Of a stretch of 64,000 bases of DNA, positions 11,839-23,184 are shown piece after piece. The notes below the pieces were generated by a model, which made no database searches, had not been told where the DNA came from, and was given only the letters and a program-made list of their open reading frames with translations. Each line of letters starts with the position of its first letter. The first letter of the stretch is position 1. Both the position numbers and the translations under genes were made by a program. Origin of the DNA: Cryptomeria japonica (lineage: Eukaryota; Streptophyta; Pinopsida; Cupressales; Cupressaceae); the NCBI RefSeq assembly GCF_030272615.1, contig NC_081413.1, positions 335,028,302 to 335,092,301 of the forward strand. Reading direction: 5' to 3'.

Positions 11839-13444
11839 TGATAGGGAGGATCCTAGGATGCTTGAGTAAGCTTGACTCACTCCAAGGCCTTTTTCCTAGC
11901 CTAACCCAGGAATACTCCTCTCTATTCCCCTATTCCACTCTAGGTCCTCACTATCGAGGGTTGTTACTCCACTGTTTATGAATTCACTTTCGTAAATCCA
12001 CCAACTCACTATTCCACTCAATCTAACCAGACACCTTGTAGGGTTTACTCCACCATTATTATACCTATAACTTCTCCTAAGTTGTTTTCTCCTCATGTTC
12101 AGATCTTCTCTCCCTTTGATCCCATCTTCCCCTAGTCTGAGGCTAACAACCTAGACTCTGGTCTACCCTACAAGTGATTCCTCTTGGTCACTGATACCTA
12201 GACGGGCTATCATCAAGCTCGCCTAGGGATAGTTTGTTGAAACAATCAATACCATTCCCTGGTCTGCTGCAAATAGAACTCTACTGTACATGGCTGGCTC
12301 TTCTTGACAACCTCCAATGGTCATGTGGATCCCACGATGGATAATCAAGACAAAGCCATGTTTATGACTACTTGTCACCAACAGAAAACAAGAAACAGAA
12401 AGACAACTTTATCTACAGAGCCGAGCTTGGCATGACTTCAAAATTGGAAGTCACAAAACACATAAGAGAAACATCTATTCTATCACACTGCCATTTAAAG
12501 ATTTAAGCCATTATTTACATTTTACAAACACAAATTGAACTCTGAGAAAAGAAACAAGAAAACGATCTTCACATTGTTATTCAAAAGAAGTTTGTTCCTA
12601 TGGAATCAACACATCCAACAATACCAATCCAACCTCCTTCTAACCTCGTTACAGAATGCCCATTGGATCTTTTATAGCCTCCTAAACATGTCTTGAATCA
12701 TCCCTAACAAATGAGATTGAACTCGACACAATCAGTTTCCTGTTGTAACTGTCTTTTTATTTCCATTGGGTCATCGGGATAGCATCAAAACATTCACTCT
12801 GATGACCGATGACAGTTTACAAAGTGCGCACTTCCTCATTGGGTTATCATCGTAGCATCAAACACCTCTTGTCGATGGCCGATGGTGCACTCCCAACAAA
12901 ATGCATCCTTATTGGGTTATCGGTGTAGCTCTAAACATGTTATGCCAATAGCTGAATGCGTGCTCCAAACAATATGCTTTTCCATCGGGTTATCAGGGTA
13001 GCTCTAAACATGTTGGGCCGATAGTCGATGGTGCACTCCAAACTGTATGCCTTCCTATCGGGTCATCGGGTTAGCATCAAACATCTCTTGTTGATACTCG
13101 ATGGCTCCACTTTGAACTCACTCCACTCGCTCCAATCCACTGGCGACCTCATCGGGATATCGAGGTAGGTAGAAAACACTCCCTCCAATATCCGATGGCT
13201 CCACTTCAATCTTACACATACTCATTGGGGCATCAGGATAGGGTGAAACCAGTTGTTCTGATAGCTGATGGTTGCGCTCCACATGCTGGCGGTGTCATCG
13301 GGGTAAGTCTTGCCGAAAACATGTACTTCCAAAAAGAAGACAAAAAGAACTCCAAGATCTAAACAAACAACCTAATGGACTAGAACCAGTCATTATGCCA
13401 AAATTGAAAATGGTATTTGCTCACCCTTAGGTTCTCCTGCACCA
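11839..13444 (-). repeat. Chromo-1 3' LTR
   Basis: This copy matches 17971-19571 closely along its whole length, with scattered substitutions and small indels. It holds the same TATA-like element (12669-12677, minus) and the same CATCGG/CCGATG array (12765-13315). The adjacent internal bases (13445-13465) are pyrimidine-rich on the plus strand and so purine-rich on the coding strand, as expected for a polypurine tract. Confidence 0.93.
12765..13315 (-). repeat. Hairpin-unit tandem array in Chromo-1 3' LTR
   Basis: Seven to eight units of about 70-73 bp. On the plus strand a unit reads like attgggtcatcgggatag, then about 30 bases, then gaccgatga or ggccgatgg, then tgcactcc. Each unit carries opposing half-sites (ATCGGG and CCGAT) able to pair. 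The same array is at 18895-19440 in the other LTR. Confidence 0.8.
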
Positions 13445-13454
13445 TACTCCCCAC

Positions 13455-14775
13455 ACACAAAAAAAATCAATTCCCCCTAGGGGCAGCAAGGTGACATCAA
13501 TACCCAGTATTTTGAAATCAGATTCTGCAACCCAAGTGGCTTCGGCTTCAGGTAAATTGCCCCACTTGATTAAGTGTTCCATGTACACGCTATGCCTCAT
13601 TTTCTTCTTCACCCTAGAATCCAAAATCTGTTCCGCCTGTGGTTTAGAAATGGGTTATACGAGAATATCACTGAGAGTAGTCTCCCTTTCTGGAGTCGGT
13701 CCATCTATCACTACTACGGGACCTTTAAATTGAATCAAGTCTTTGACATTAAACACAAGGGACAATGCCAAATTTTTGGGTAAGTCCACCTTATAGGCAT
13801 TTAAGCCATATTTAGCCAAAATTTTGCAAGGACCTATTCTCCTCATCTGAAGCTTACTAGGGTCTCCCTTCTGTAATCTTACCTTGTTTAGATGTACCAT
13901 AACCATGTCTCCAACTGCAAATTGAATGTCCTTTCTCCCCTCATCTACTTTAGCCTTAATCCTCTGTGTAGCATCGTTCAATGTTTTCTGCACTTGCTCA
14001 TGCACCTCTTTCATAGACTAAGTGAAATCCTCTACATGTCCACTGCCTCCTTCCAGACTCCCTAAATATCTAACTTCACAAAAACTGCGTGGGTGGAGTC
14101 CATAAACAATCTCAAAAGGACTCTTGCCTGTAGTTCTGTTAACACTATCATTATAGGCAAATTCTACCTGTGGTAGCACTTGATCCCATATCTATCCATA
14201 CTCTTTTGTCAGACACCTCAGAAGATTACCCAGTACTCGGTTAATGACCTTAGTTTGACCATTTTTCTATGGATGATAAGAAGATCCAAAAGAAAGGTTA
14301 GTTCCCACTCTTGTCCACAAATTTTTCCAAAAATACTATCCAGGCTAGTCTTGGTTTTTGGCAAACCCACAACAAAATCCAAACTGATGCACTCCCACGG
14401 TCTTTTGGGAATTGGTAAAGGTTGGTATAGTCCAGCATTTGAACTATTACCCTTGGTTCTCTGACACACAAAACACTGCTCAACATACTTCCTGATATCT
14501 TTATGCATTTTTAGCCAATAGTAAAATCTTTGCACCGACTCAAGTGTTTTATTCAGACCAAAATGTCCACTAAGACTTCCATTATGTTTTGCCTGTATGA
14601 GAATTTCCCTCATAGATCCCCTTGGTACACATAATTGATATCCCTTAAATAAAAGACCACTCTGCAATGTGTAATCTGCATACTGGCTATTGAAATGATT
14701 ATTAAACTCACTGCACACCTTGTATATCTCAGAAAAGTCTTCATCTTCCCTGTAAAGCTCCTTGAAACTCTCCAC
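13455..14775 (-). pseudogene. pol: Chromo-1 integrase and chromodomain, with internal deletion
   Basis: From the N-terminal side (high coordinates), the zinc-binding region reads HNGSLSGHFGLNKT...YVEQCFVCQRTKG (about 14600-14450). The first catalytic Asp lies in CISLDFVVGLPKTK near 14370. Just after 'DSIF' (about 14325) the sequence jumps to a part normally some 60 residues downstream, so the second catalytic Asp segment is missing. A C-terminal GPY/F-type module follows (RRIGPCKILAKYGLNAYKV, about 13800-13855). The chromodomain (SVYMEHLIKWGNLPEAEATW, about 13520-13595) would bind chromatin marks and guide insertion. The frame runs into the LTR. Confidence 0.9.
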
Positions 14776-14784
14776 ACCTATGCT

Positions 14785-16379
14785 CTACAAAGTCACTTCT
14801 TGGACAGTGAGAAGTTTTCTACTTAAGGCATCTGCTACCTTGTTCAGCTGTCCCTTTTTATGTTTGATAGTGAAAGTGTATGCCTGCAGGTATTCTATCC
14901 ATTTGATGTGTCTATTGCTCAAATTTTCTTGAGAATTGATAAAACTCAAGGCTTGATTATCTATAAACACTACAAATTCTTTGGGCAAAAGATAGTGCCT
15001 CCACTTCCTAAGAGCTTGCACTAAGGCATAAAATTCTAAGTCATAGGATGAGCATCTCTTCTTGGCATCATTCAATTTCTCACTAAAGAATGCTACTAGT
15101 CTTCCCTCTTGGTTTAAAATAGCTCATACTGCTATATGATTGGCATCACATTCTAGGGTAAACAACTTATCAAAACTTGGTAAAACAAGGATGGGTTGGG
15201 TAGCTATCCTCTTTTTGGGCAACTCAAACCCCTGGTCGGTTTCTTTAGTCCACCTAAGCTTAGTTTTCAACCCACCCTTTAATGTATCAAGAACAGGAGC
15301 ACAAATTTCACTAAAACCTAGAATGAACTTCCTATAAAATTGGGCAAGTCTATGAAAACTTCTTACCTCAGTAGCAGTTTTCTGTGTAGGCCAACTCTGT
15401 ATTGCTTCCACCTTGCTAGGATCTATCTCCAAAATTCCTTGGGATACTACAAAACCCAGATAAATGAGTTCTTGTTTCATGAATTCACATTTTTCAAGGT
15501 TGATTGCCAAATGTTCCTCATATAGTTTCCTTAATACAATCTACAAGTGTTCAAGATGCTCTTCCTCTATTTTGCTAAATATGAGGATATCATCAAGGTA
15601 TACCACTACAAATCTACCTAGGTAGTCCTTCAACACCTCATTCATCAACCTCATGAAGGTACTAGGGGTGTTAGTAAGCCCAAACAACATAACTAACGAC
15701 TCATATAACCCCTCTGTAGTCTTAAAAGTTGTTTCCCATTCATCCCCTTCTTTAATCTAGATTTGGTGATATCCGCTCTTTAAATCCAGCTTATTAAAAT
15801 ACTTTGCTTCTCCAAGATAATCCATTAAATCCTCAATTCTAGGGATAGGAAATTTGTATCTTATGGTGATTTTGTTTATTGCCCAAGAATCTGTACATAA
15901 TCTCCATTTACCTCCTTTCTTGGTTGCTAACACCACTGGTACAACACATGGGCTTATACTTTTTTTGATTAGACCTTGGTCAAGTAGCTCTTGTACTTGT
16001 CTTGCCACTTATTTTTTTTGTTCAGGAGTCATCTTATATGCAACCTTATTAGGCAGTGATGCTCTGGGTATAAAGTCTATCTGGTGACTTACTACTCTTG
16101 GAGGAGGCAGTCTTACAGGTGTTCCATCACTCACAATGTCCTTAAACTGTTCTAACAATTGTTGAATGTCTGTAGGTAAAACTTCCTTTTTAGTCTTCTC
16201 TGCTTGACTAGGTTTCACTAAGAGAGCATAATGTTCTCCATCTCTTTTCTTGAGATCTCCCAAAAATTCTTTTCCTCCAGTCAACAACACATTAGGACCA
16301 CTAGTCTTGGTTCCTTCATCCTCTACCAAATATTGAATCCTGCATGTCACCCCTTTCTTTGTGAATGCATAAGAGTTCT
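14785..16379 (-). pseudogene. pol: Chromo-1 reverse transcriptase and RNase H
   Basis: RT motifs in order are QVQELLDQGLIKKSISPC (about 15950-16005), KWRLCTDSWAINKITI (Asp-Ser-Trp in place of the usual Asp-Tyr/Phe-Arg), NKLDLKSGYHQI, and the catalytic YLDD at 15589-15600. The thumb reads INLEKCEFMKQELIYLGFVVS. RNase H runs about 15180-14785 (LECDANHIAV, SSYDLEFYALVQAL, FVVFIDNQALSFINSQ, DALSRKL). Stops occur near 16009, 15757 and 15121. The region is otherwise well preserved. Confidence 0.92.
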
Positions 16380-16749
16380 TTTCTCCATCATGGATAGATT
16401 TTATGTCAAATTGCCACAGTCTACCTAGCAACAAATGACAGGTGTCCATGGGTAGAACATCACATAAAACTCTGTTAGAATATTTCCCAATTGCAAATTC
16501 AACCCATAATTGTTCATTTACTAACACATGTTGTCCTTTATTCAACCATGTGACCTTGTAAGGATGACTATGTGGCATGCTACTCAACCCAAGTTTACTT
16601 ACTGCTTATTCAGAGATGATATTATTAGTTGAGCCTAAGTTAATGATCACCTTATAGACCTTACCAAGTATCTTGCACTTTACTCTGAAAAGAAACCTCC
16701 TTTGTTTAGGCTCTTCCTTAACCAGTTCCTTGATTAGTACCCTTCTAAC
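16380..16749 (-). pseudogene. pol: Chromo-1 protease, catalytic Asp lost
   Basis: The protease region shows KVYKVIINLGSTNNIISE (16606-16660), where families have D-S-G-S-T-N-N. Here Asp-Ser is replaced by Asn-Leu, so this copy is inactive. A stop follows at once. The second half reads CDVLPMDTCHLLLGRLWQFD (about 16395-16470), the usual 'LLGRPW' strand. The protease would cut the Gag-Pol polyprotein. Confidence 0.85.
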
Positions 16750-17895
16750 CATCAGATTCTCACCATTCTCTGAGTAAAGATTTACTTTAGGAGACTTCAC
16801 ACTACGAGAATCCTCTTGCACATAATTGATTCTTTTCTCTGAATGTGAAGAGGTTGCCTTCTCCGGACACCTATAGGCAATACGACCAAAATTACTGCAA
16901 TGGTAACACTTCATATTTGCAAAGTATGAACCTCTGCTAGAACTTCCAGATCTACCTCTGTTATTATTGTTATGACTTTTTCCTCTACCATAGTTTCCTC
17001 TTCCACTAGATTCATTAGTCTGCTCAGTCAATTTTGACTCTCCTTGTGACCTCATTTCACTTCCTCTACCACTATAGCTTCCTCTATAACTTTTTGAATC
17101 TCAGCCTCTACCTCAGCCTCTACTTGTGCTTTCATGTTTCTTCTTATTCTTTTCTTCTACTTTCAGGGCCAACTAATAACATTTGTGAATGATAGTTGGA
17201 CTCAACAAACTTATTTCCTCTTGTATGTTCCATCTCAGACCATTAAGATATCTTGCTACTCTGATGGTTTCATCCTCCATCACTTTTAACTGTAGACACA
17301 ACTTTTGGAACTCTTCAGTGTAGGTACTTACATCTAACTCCTTCTGTCTTAGGTTTTGTCTTTTTCTATGCAACTGCACTTCATAATCCTCAGGAAGATA
17401 TGTCTCTCTGATTTTTTTTACCATCCCTTTCCAAGTAGAGATGGGGATCTTACCTTCTCTCTCTCTCTCTCACTCATTTTGTATAAACTTCCACCAAGTA
17501 ACGACATCACCTCTCATTCTTGACTTAGCCACTTTAACCTTTTGGGCCTTAGTCACACCTTCACACTCAAAATGATTTTCCATACCCTCTATCCATTCCA
17601 TTACCAACTCTGCTTCTATCTTGCCACTAAACAATGGTACTCCTTCCAAAGAATTTCAACTCATTGCCTTCAAATCCTTCAATAATGGTTCTTGATCAAC
17701 AACAGGGTCTGGGGCAGGGACTTCATCCTCTATTGCCAACATTTTACCCTTCTCATCTATCTTCCCAGTTACTTCTATTGTCTTGACTTCTATCACACCT
17801 AGTTTCTGCTTCAACTGCTCCAACCTTTCCTTGAGCAATCGGTTTTCCTCTTCTTGGTCTTCGACCTTCTTAGCCAATTCTACATTGGTCACCAT
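16750..17895 (-). pseudogene. gag: Chromo-1 gag with coiled coil and altered zinc knuckle
   Basis: The frame starts at 17895 (MVTNVELAKKVEDQEEE). It opens with a coiled-coil-like stretch (ENRLLKERLEQLKQKLG) and goes on to a capsid region (EWIEGMENHFECEGV, TWWKFI, ETYLPEDYEVQLHRKRQ, TYTEEFQKLCLQLKV). A Gly/Arg/Asn-rich tail leads to the knuckle CYHCSNFGRIAYRC (about 16870-16915), where the expected His is Arg. A stop at 17655 splits the frame. A CT microsatellite on the plus strand (17455-17470) codes an Arg-Glu repeat. Confidence 0.88.
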
Positions 17896-17955
17896 CTTTA
17901 CTCCTTCTTCTGATACTAGATCAATCTTGCACTCTTCACCCCAAGTCTTTAACTT

Positions 17956-17968
17956 GCTCTGATACTAA
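17956..17968 (-). other. Chromo-1 primer binding site (initiator Met tRNA type)
   Basis: On the minus strand the bases read TTAGTATCAGAGC, one mismatch from the TTGGTATCAGAGC complement of initiator-Met tRNA. The site lies two bases inside the 5' LTR end at 17971. Confidence 0.88.
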
Positions 17969-18801
17969 TCTGATCGGGAGGACCCTAGGTTTCTTGAGTC
18001 ATCTTGACTCACTCCAAGGCCTTTTTCCTAGCCTAACCCAGGAATACTCCTCTCTAGTCCCCTATTCCACTCTAGGTCCTCACTACCGAGGGTTGTTACT
18101 CCGCTCTTTATGAATTCACATTCGTAAATCCACCAACTCACTATTCCACTCAATCTAACCAGACACCTTGCAGGGTTTACTCCACCATTAATTATACCTA
18201 CAGCTTCTCCTAAGTTGTTTTCTCCTCATGTTCATATCTTCTCTCCCTTTGATCCCATCTTCCCCTGGTCTGAGGCTAACAACCTAGACTTTGGTCTACC
18301 CTGCAAGTGATCCCTCTTGGTCACTGATACCTAGCCGGGCTATCATCAAGCTTGCCTAGGGCCAGTCTGTTGAAACGGCTGACGCCATTCTCTGGTCTGC
18401 TTCAAATAAAACTCTATTGTACATGGCTGGCTCTTGTTGACATCCTCCAATGGTTGTGTGGATCCCATGATGGAGAATCAAGACAGAGACATGTTTATGA
18501 CTGCTTGTCACCAACAGAAAAACAAGAAATAAAAAGACAACTTTATCTACAGAGCCGAACTTGACACGACTTCAAAATTGGAACTCACAAAACACAGAAG
18601 AGAAACATATATTCTATCATACTGGCATTTAAATATTTAAGCCATTATTTACAGTTTACAAACACAAATTGAACTCTGAGAAAAGAAACCAGAAAATGAT
18701 CTTCACATTGCTATTCAAAAGAAGTTTGTTCCCATGGAGTCAACACATCCGACAATCCCAATATAACCTCCTTCTAACCTCGTTATAGATTGCCCATTGG
18801 G

Positions 18802-18811
18802 TCTTTTATAG
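18802..18811 (-). promoter_or_regulatory. TATA-like box in Chromo-1 5' LTR
   Basis: The minus strand reads ctataaaaga. It is conserved in the 3' LTR (12669-12677). It lies about 85 bases after the last CATCGG/CCGATG unit, which puts the array in the enhancer position of U3. Assignment is by sequence only. Confidence 0.6.
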
Positions 18812-18894
18812 CCTCCTAAACATGTCTTGAATCATTCCTAACAGACGCGATTGAACTCGACACAATCGGTTTCCTTGTGTAACTATCTTTTTAT

Positions 18895-19440
18895 TTCCAT
18901 CGGGTCATCGGGATAGCGTCAAAACATTCACTCTGATGACCAATGATAGTTTAAAAAGTGCGCACTTCCTCATTAGGTTATCGATGTAGTATCAAACACC
19001 TCTTGTCGATGGTGTGCTCCCAACAGAATGCATCCTTATCAGGTTATCAGTGCAGCTCTGAACATGTTATGCCGATAACCGAACGCGTGCTCCAAATGGT
19101 ATGATTTTCAATCGGGTTATCGAGGTAGCTCTAAACATGTTGGGCCGATAGATGATGGTGCACTCTGAACCGTATGCCTTCCTATTGAGTCATTGAGCTA
19201 GCACCAAACATCTCTTGCCGATACCCGATGGCTCCACTCCAAACTCACTCCACTCGCTCCAATCTGCTGGCGACCTCATCGGGCTATTGGGGTAGGTAGA
19301 AAGCCCTCCCTCCTATATCCTATGGCTCCACTTCGATCTTATGCATACTCATCAGGGCATCAAGATAGGGTGAAACCAGTTGTTCCGATAGCTGATGGTT
19401 GTGCTCCACATGCTGGCGGTGTCATCGGGGTAAGTCTCAC
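18895..19440 (-). repeat. Hairpin-unit tandem array in Chromo-1 5' LTR
   Basis: The same array as 12765-13315, with seven to eight units of about 70 bp. One clear unit is at 18897-18950: ccatcgggtcatcgggatag, then tctgatgaccaatgatag. Half-sites within a unit face each other. Substitutions between units are mostly in the spacer between half-sites. Confidence 0.8.
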
Positions 19441-19571
19441 CAAAAACATGCACTTTCAAAAAGAAGACAAAAAGCACTCCAAGCTCCAAGCAGACAACCT
19501 AATGGACTAGAACTAGTCCTTATGCCAAAATTGAAAATGGTATTTTCTCACCCTTAGGTGCTTCTACACCA

Positions 19572-20060
19572 ATTCTTTTCCCTTGTACAAACAACATTGC
19601 AGAGTATGAATCTTTGGTAAATGGGATCAAGCTGGCCATCGAATGGAAGGTTCTGGAATTACACATCTATGGAGATTCTTAGCTAATTATCAATAAAATC
19701 AATGATACATATAAAACTTGAAATGAGAAATTGATGCCTTATAAGATAATGGTGGATGATCTCAAGAAATATTTTAGTTTTGTGTCATTTCAGTAGATTC
19801 CCAGATTCGCAAATAGAGCAACATATGCTATGGCCACCTTTGCATCCATACCAGAGTTACAAGAATCTAATTTTTGCTTTGAATTCATGGTGGAAGAGTT
19901 ACATTACCCTGCTTATGTTTCTCATGAGTCCCAAATGGTCTGTTCTATTATTGGACACGATTCATGTCACTACAACCACATTTACTATTATCTGTGAGAC
20001 CAAATCGTCCCAAAAAATCTTACCCGTAATGAAAAAAGGAACCTAACCCAAAATGCTTCA
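19572..20060 (+). pseudogene. pol: Tat-A aRNH, fragment 3
   Basis: The domain resumes with FPCTNNIAEYESLVNGIKLA (about 19577-19636), the helix with the catalytic Glu. It continues with LELHIYGDS, which includes the third catalytic Asp. Stops follow at 19679 and 19720. The tail contains the weak linker to integrase. The domain was split here by Chromo-1. Confidence 0.88.
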
Positions 20061-21223
20061 CGATACGTCATTATCTCTAATGATCTATTTAGGCGAGGGT
20101 TGGATAGTACTTTTCTTAGGTGTCTAGAAACTGAAGAGTCCCAATGTGCATTATCGGAAGTCCATGAAGGTATTTGTGGATCTTATTCGAATGGTCTTAC
20201 TTTAGCTCAGAAACTACTACGGGCTGGCTACTATTGGCCAGACATGGAGAAGGACGCTATAAAGTTTTCTAAAACTTGTGAGAAGTGTCAGCTACATGGG
20301 AATCTCATACATGCTCCAGTAAGGGATCTCATACCCTTCATTACACATTGGCCTTTTCAGCAATGGGCCTTTGACCTCATTGGTCAAATATATCCTGCAT
20401 CATCCAACGGACACAAGTTTATCATAACTGCCACTGAGTAATTCACTAAGTGGGTAGAAGCAGTTCCACTCATCAAAGCAACTGGTAAACAAGTAGCTCT
20501 ATTCATCCTAACCATATCATTTGTAGGTATGGGATACCTTTGTCCATCGTGACTGACAGTGGAGGACAATTCATGAATAAAGATCTAGATGAGTTGTGTG
20601 AAAAATTCAAAATAAAACAACACTGGTCATCCGTATATTACCCTCAAGGTAATGGAAAAGCTGAGGCATCTAACAAAAACCTGTTGACTATCTTACACAG
20701 AACAATAAACAAATCTAGGAAGGATTGGCATCTGCATCTCAATCCTACAATATGGGCTTATAGAACAAGTATCAAAACACGTACTGGGGCTACACCTTTT
20801 TCTTTGGTGTATGGATCTGAAGCAATATTACCTATTGAAGTGGAAACACCATCTTTAAGAGTTTCTTTGCAAGGTCTTGTTACTGATGAAGACTATAGAA
20901 TATCTAGATTGTAAGAACTCAAGTTGTTGGATGAATGTCGGCAAGTGGCGTTTGATCATCTAAGAGTGTATCAAAAGAGAATGTCCAGAGGTTATAACAA
21001 GAAGGTTTGACAACAAGAATTTCAGGTTGGTGACCTTGTTTTGAGAGAAAATCCTAAAAATCAACAGTTTCGAGACAACAAAGGGAAGTTTGAACCCAAC
21101 TAGCTGGGTCCCTACATCGTCACTTCAGTCTTTGGATTTGGTGCCTATCAACTCTCAACATCAGAAGGAGAGCAGCTCCATGAACCGATCAACACCATCC
21201 ACTTGAAGAAATTCTTCACTTAG
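20061..21223 (+). pseudogene. pol: Tat-A integrase
   Basis: The N-terminal zinc motif reads EVHEGICGSYSNG...CEKCQLHGN (20157-20300). The catalytic core has WAFDLIG (first Asp, about 20372), SIVTDSGGQF (second Asp, about 20553) and GKAEASNKN (catalytic Glu, about 20660). A conserved segment reads TRTGATPFSLVYGSEAILP. The end reads EQLHEPINTIHLKKFFT with a stop at 21221. Stops at 20440, 20912 and 21007 and a frameshift near 20520 disable it. Integrase would insert the cDNA into host DNA. Confidence 0.9.
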
Positions 21224-22458
21224 CATTCTCTGCTCCAGCAACTCGTACAGCTAAAGCATCCTAAAAAATTCTAAAAACCTAAAAAAAAATAATAATCATA
21301 AAAATCATAAAAAGTCTTGAAAAAAAATAAAAAAAAAAGAAAGAAAAAAATAAAAATAGAAGATCTTTGCCAAGTAGGTGAAAACCTGGCAAACAAGTGC
21401 CTCTTGTACTTAAGCGCTCCGTCTATCAACGCAATGTTGGCATTTCCCGCTTTCATGCATAATTGCTTTCGCTTGTACATATATTTTAGTTGCTTTTGTG
21501 TCATACTGGTTCGTTGGAACCCTCATGGCTTGAAACTGATTAATGTCCTAGTCTTAGGTTAATCGACAGAGAACATTACATGTCCTAAGCAGTATCAACC
21601 AAGTCAACTTTATGTCAGTGAAACCTGGTCATCCACTCCGAGTTAGTCACCTGTCTCCTGAATACTGAAGTGTTTTATCACTGAGTACACAAGCAAAACA
21701 ACATTACTGAAAACAATCACTAAAGAGTTTGAGATATGAATAAATTTTTTCTTTGTGTTGTCTTTTATATTGGTTTTCAATTATTATCCCTCTAAGTAAC
21801 TCAAGGAAGTCTATCTTTACTAAGAGGAGCAAGGTTTGGGGGCATAATATTTTATTTGTTTTCTTCTTGTAGGAATGATTCCGATGATTTGGAAACATCT
21901 AATCAGCTGGGTGTTTGTGATAAGTGCCTTCACATTAAGGTGAAATCACCACACATCCCTCGACTCTGCTTATTTGTATGCTACAGGGAGGTTGACATCA
22001 TTTCTTTGTCTGTTTTGAGGGAATTTCTTTAAATGTGCAATTTGAGTCCATGCGTAATCTGTCCAAGGATATGAATGAAAAAAGGGTCATTGCAGACAAG
22101 ATAATTAATATTGTACATGAAAAGAAAGGAACTCTAATATGCCTGCTATGTTTGTTAATGCTCAGTGATGAAACTTAAGCATTTCAAATCCAGTGACTAG
22201 GTTTAGTTTGCATTTCATTTTGCATCTTATTTTGCATCTCATTTTGCATCTCATTTTGCATTTCATTCTGCATTTTGTGAATTTAGAGTGATTTCGGTAT
22301 GATAACAATGATCTCTTTATTTTCTAAATGAGTTGGAAGCATCATCATTTCTTAGCTAAGTGGTCTCTTTTTCATCACTTCTTTGATCGAGTAATTGTGT
22401 ATTGAGATGTTAGCTACATACATAAGCATTTTATAGAGATTCATACATTCATTTGCAT
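21224..22458 (+). other. Tat-A 3' non-coding region, first part
   Basis: No coding frame is supported. It contains an A-rich low-complexity tract (about 21260-21360), the words tttgggggcataat near 21834, and a GCATCTCATTTT microsatellite at 22200-22278. Frames at 21271-21504 and 21317-21562 only reflect the A-rich tract. Confidence 0.6.
22200..22278 (+). repeat. 12-bp microsatellite GCATCTCATTTT
   Basis: About six imperfect copies (gcatttcatttt, gcatcttatttt, gcatctcatttt) lie in tandem within the 3' non-coding region of Tat-A. Confidence 0.85.
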
Positions 22459-23184
22459 TCATATTATTGCATAGAAAAAATAAACAAAAACAATGGGCTG
22501 TTGTGGATCTCTGGCATCATCCACAATCGGTCTGCAAACTGGGAGGTGCTCCCAGGCCCATACCTGTAATATCAAAACCCTTGCAACCATACTCTTCCCC
22601 TCCCAGTAAACCACCTCATGCATCTCATGATACATGTGCACCAGAATACAAGAACCCCATCCTAATCTCTGAGGGTGCTCCACAAGCCTCTCTAGCATCC
22701 TGCCCTAGTTGCATAAGAAACCATGTTGTCCCCTGTTTGGCATAAGGAAACAACCGATGAATCCTACTAGGATTAATTCCAGTGGAAACGTCTCACTGTA
22801 CCTAGCCACCATGTCATCCCAACTAATAGACCGTGTCAGAATGTCTGCATCATGAAATACTTGTCTCAGAGCTAGTAGGCCAGGACATTGTTCTGAATCA
22901 TAATCCACCTTATCCCCAACAAATGAAATCCTGAGAATCCTATATACATCCTCGAGAGTGATAGTCATCTCCCCAAATGGTAAATTAAATGTGTTATGCT
23001 CAGAATGGAATCTCTCTACAGGCATAGTGACCATCCCGTGATTTACACGGATATCAGGCAAGTCAAGAAGATGAGTAAACCCGCATAAATAGATATGTGC
23101 CTTGTCCACATTAGATAACTCGCAAACTAATATCATAGTCGGTGGATAGACACATTTGAAAAGAATGTGAGGTAGTCGAACCTG
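22459..23184 (-). pseudogene. Antisense plant mobile domain (PMD) ORF
   Basis: On the minus strand the frame reads VRLPHILFKCVYPP and then VERFHSEHNTFNLPFGEMTI..LEDVYRILRI (about 23060-22930). This matches the plant mobile domain pattern 'ERWRPETHTFHLPxGExTITLxDV'. Further on, LQVWAWEHLPVCRP (about 22560-22520) matches the 'LQLWAWERxPxGRP' segment; a frameshift near 22700 separates the parts. PMD proteins (MAIN-like family) occur as host genes and as passengers in plant transposons. The frame is antisense to Tat-A and lies between integrase and the polypurine tract, where Tat elements are known to carry extra antisense frames. On the minus strand the exon is preceded at 23185 by a pyrimidine-rich ttgattattgcag acceptor. 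Role in the element unknown. Confidence 0.75.

Larger units (their letters stand above)
11839..19571 (-). mobile_element. Chromo-1: complete but defective chromovirus (Ty3/gypsy)
   Basis: The two LTRs (17971-19571 and 11839-13444) flank a minus-strand gag-protease-RT-RNase H-integrase-chromodomain order. The element begins TGGTG and ends CA in its own direction. The TSD is attat/attct. The PBS matches initiator-Met tRNA. The chromodomain at the C-terminus of integrase defines the chromovirus branch. Defects include the protease Asp lost, a zinc-knuckle His changed, stops in gag and RT, and an internal integrase deletion. It is about 7.7 kb long. Confidence 0.93.
17971..19571 (-). repeat. Chromo-1 5' LTR
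   Basis: This LTR of 1601 bp begins TGGTGTAGAAG at 19571 and ends CCCGATCA at 17971 in its own direction. In transcription order it holds the hairpin-unit array (19440 to 18895), a TATA-like box (18811 to 18802) and a long downstream part. The frames at 18352-18564 and 19322-19510 are not conserved proteins. Confidence 0.93.

Noticed and set aside
21271-21562. Lys-rich and Phe-rich frames on both strands
   Set aside because: They come from the A-rich low-complexity tract after integrase.
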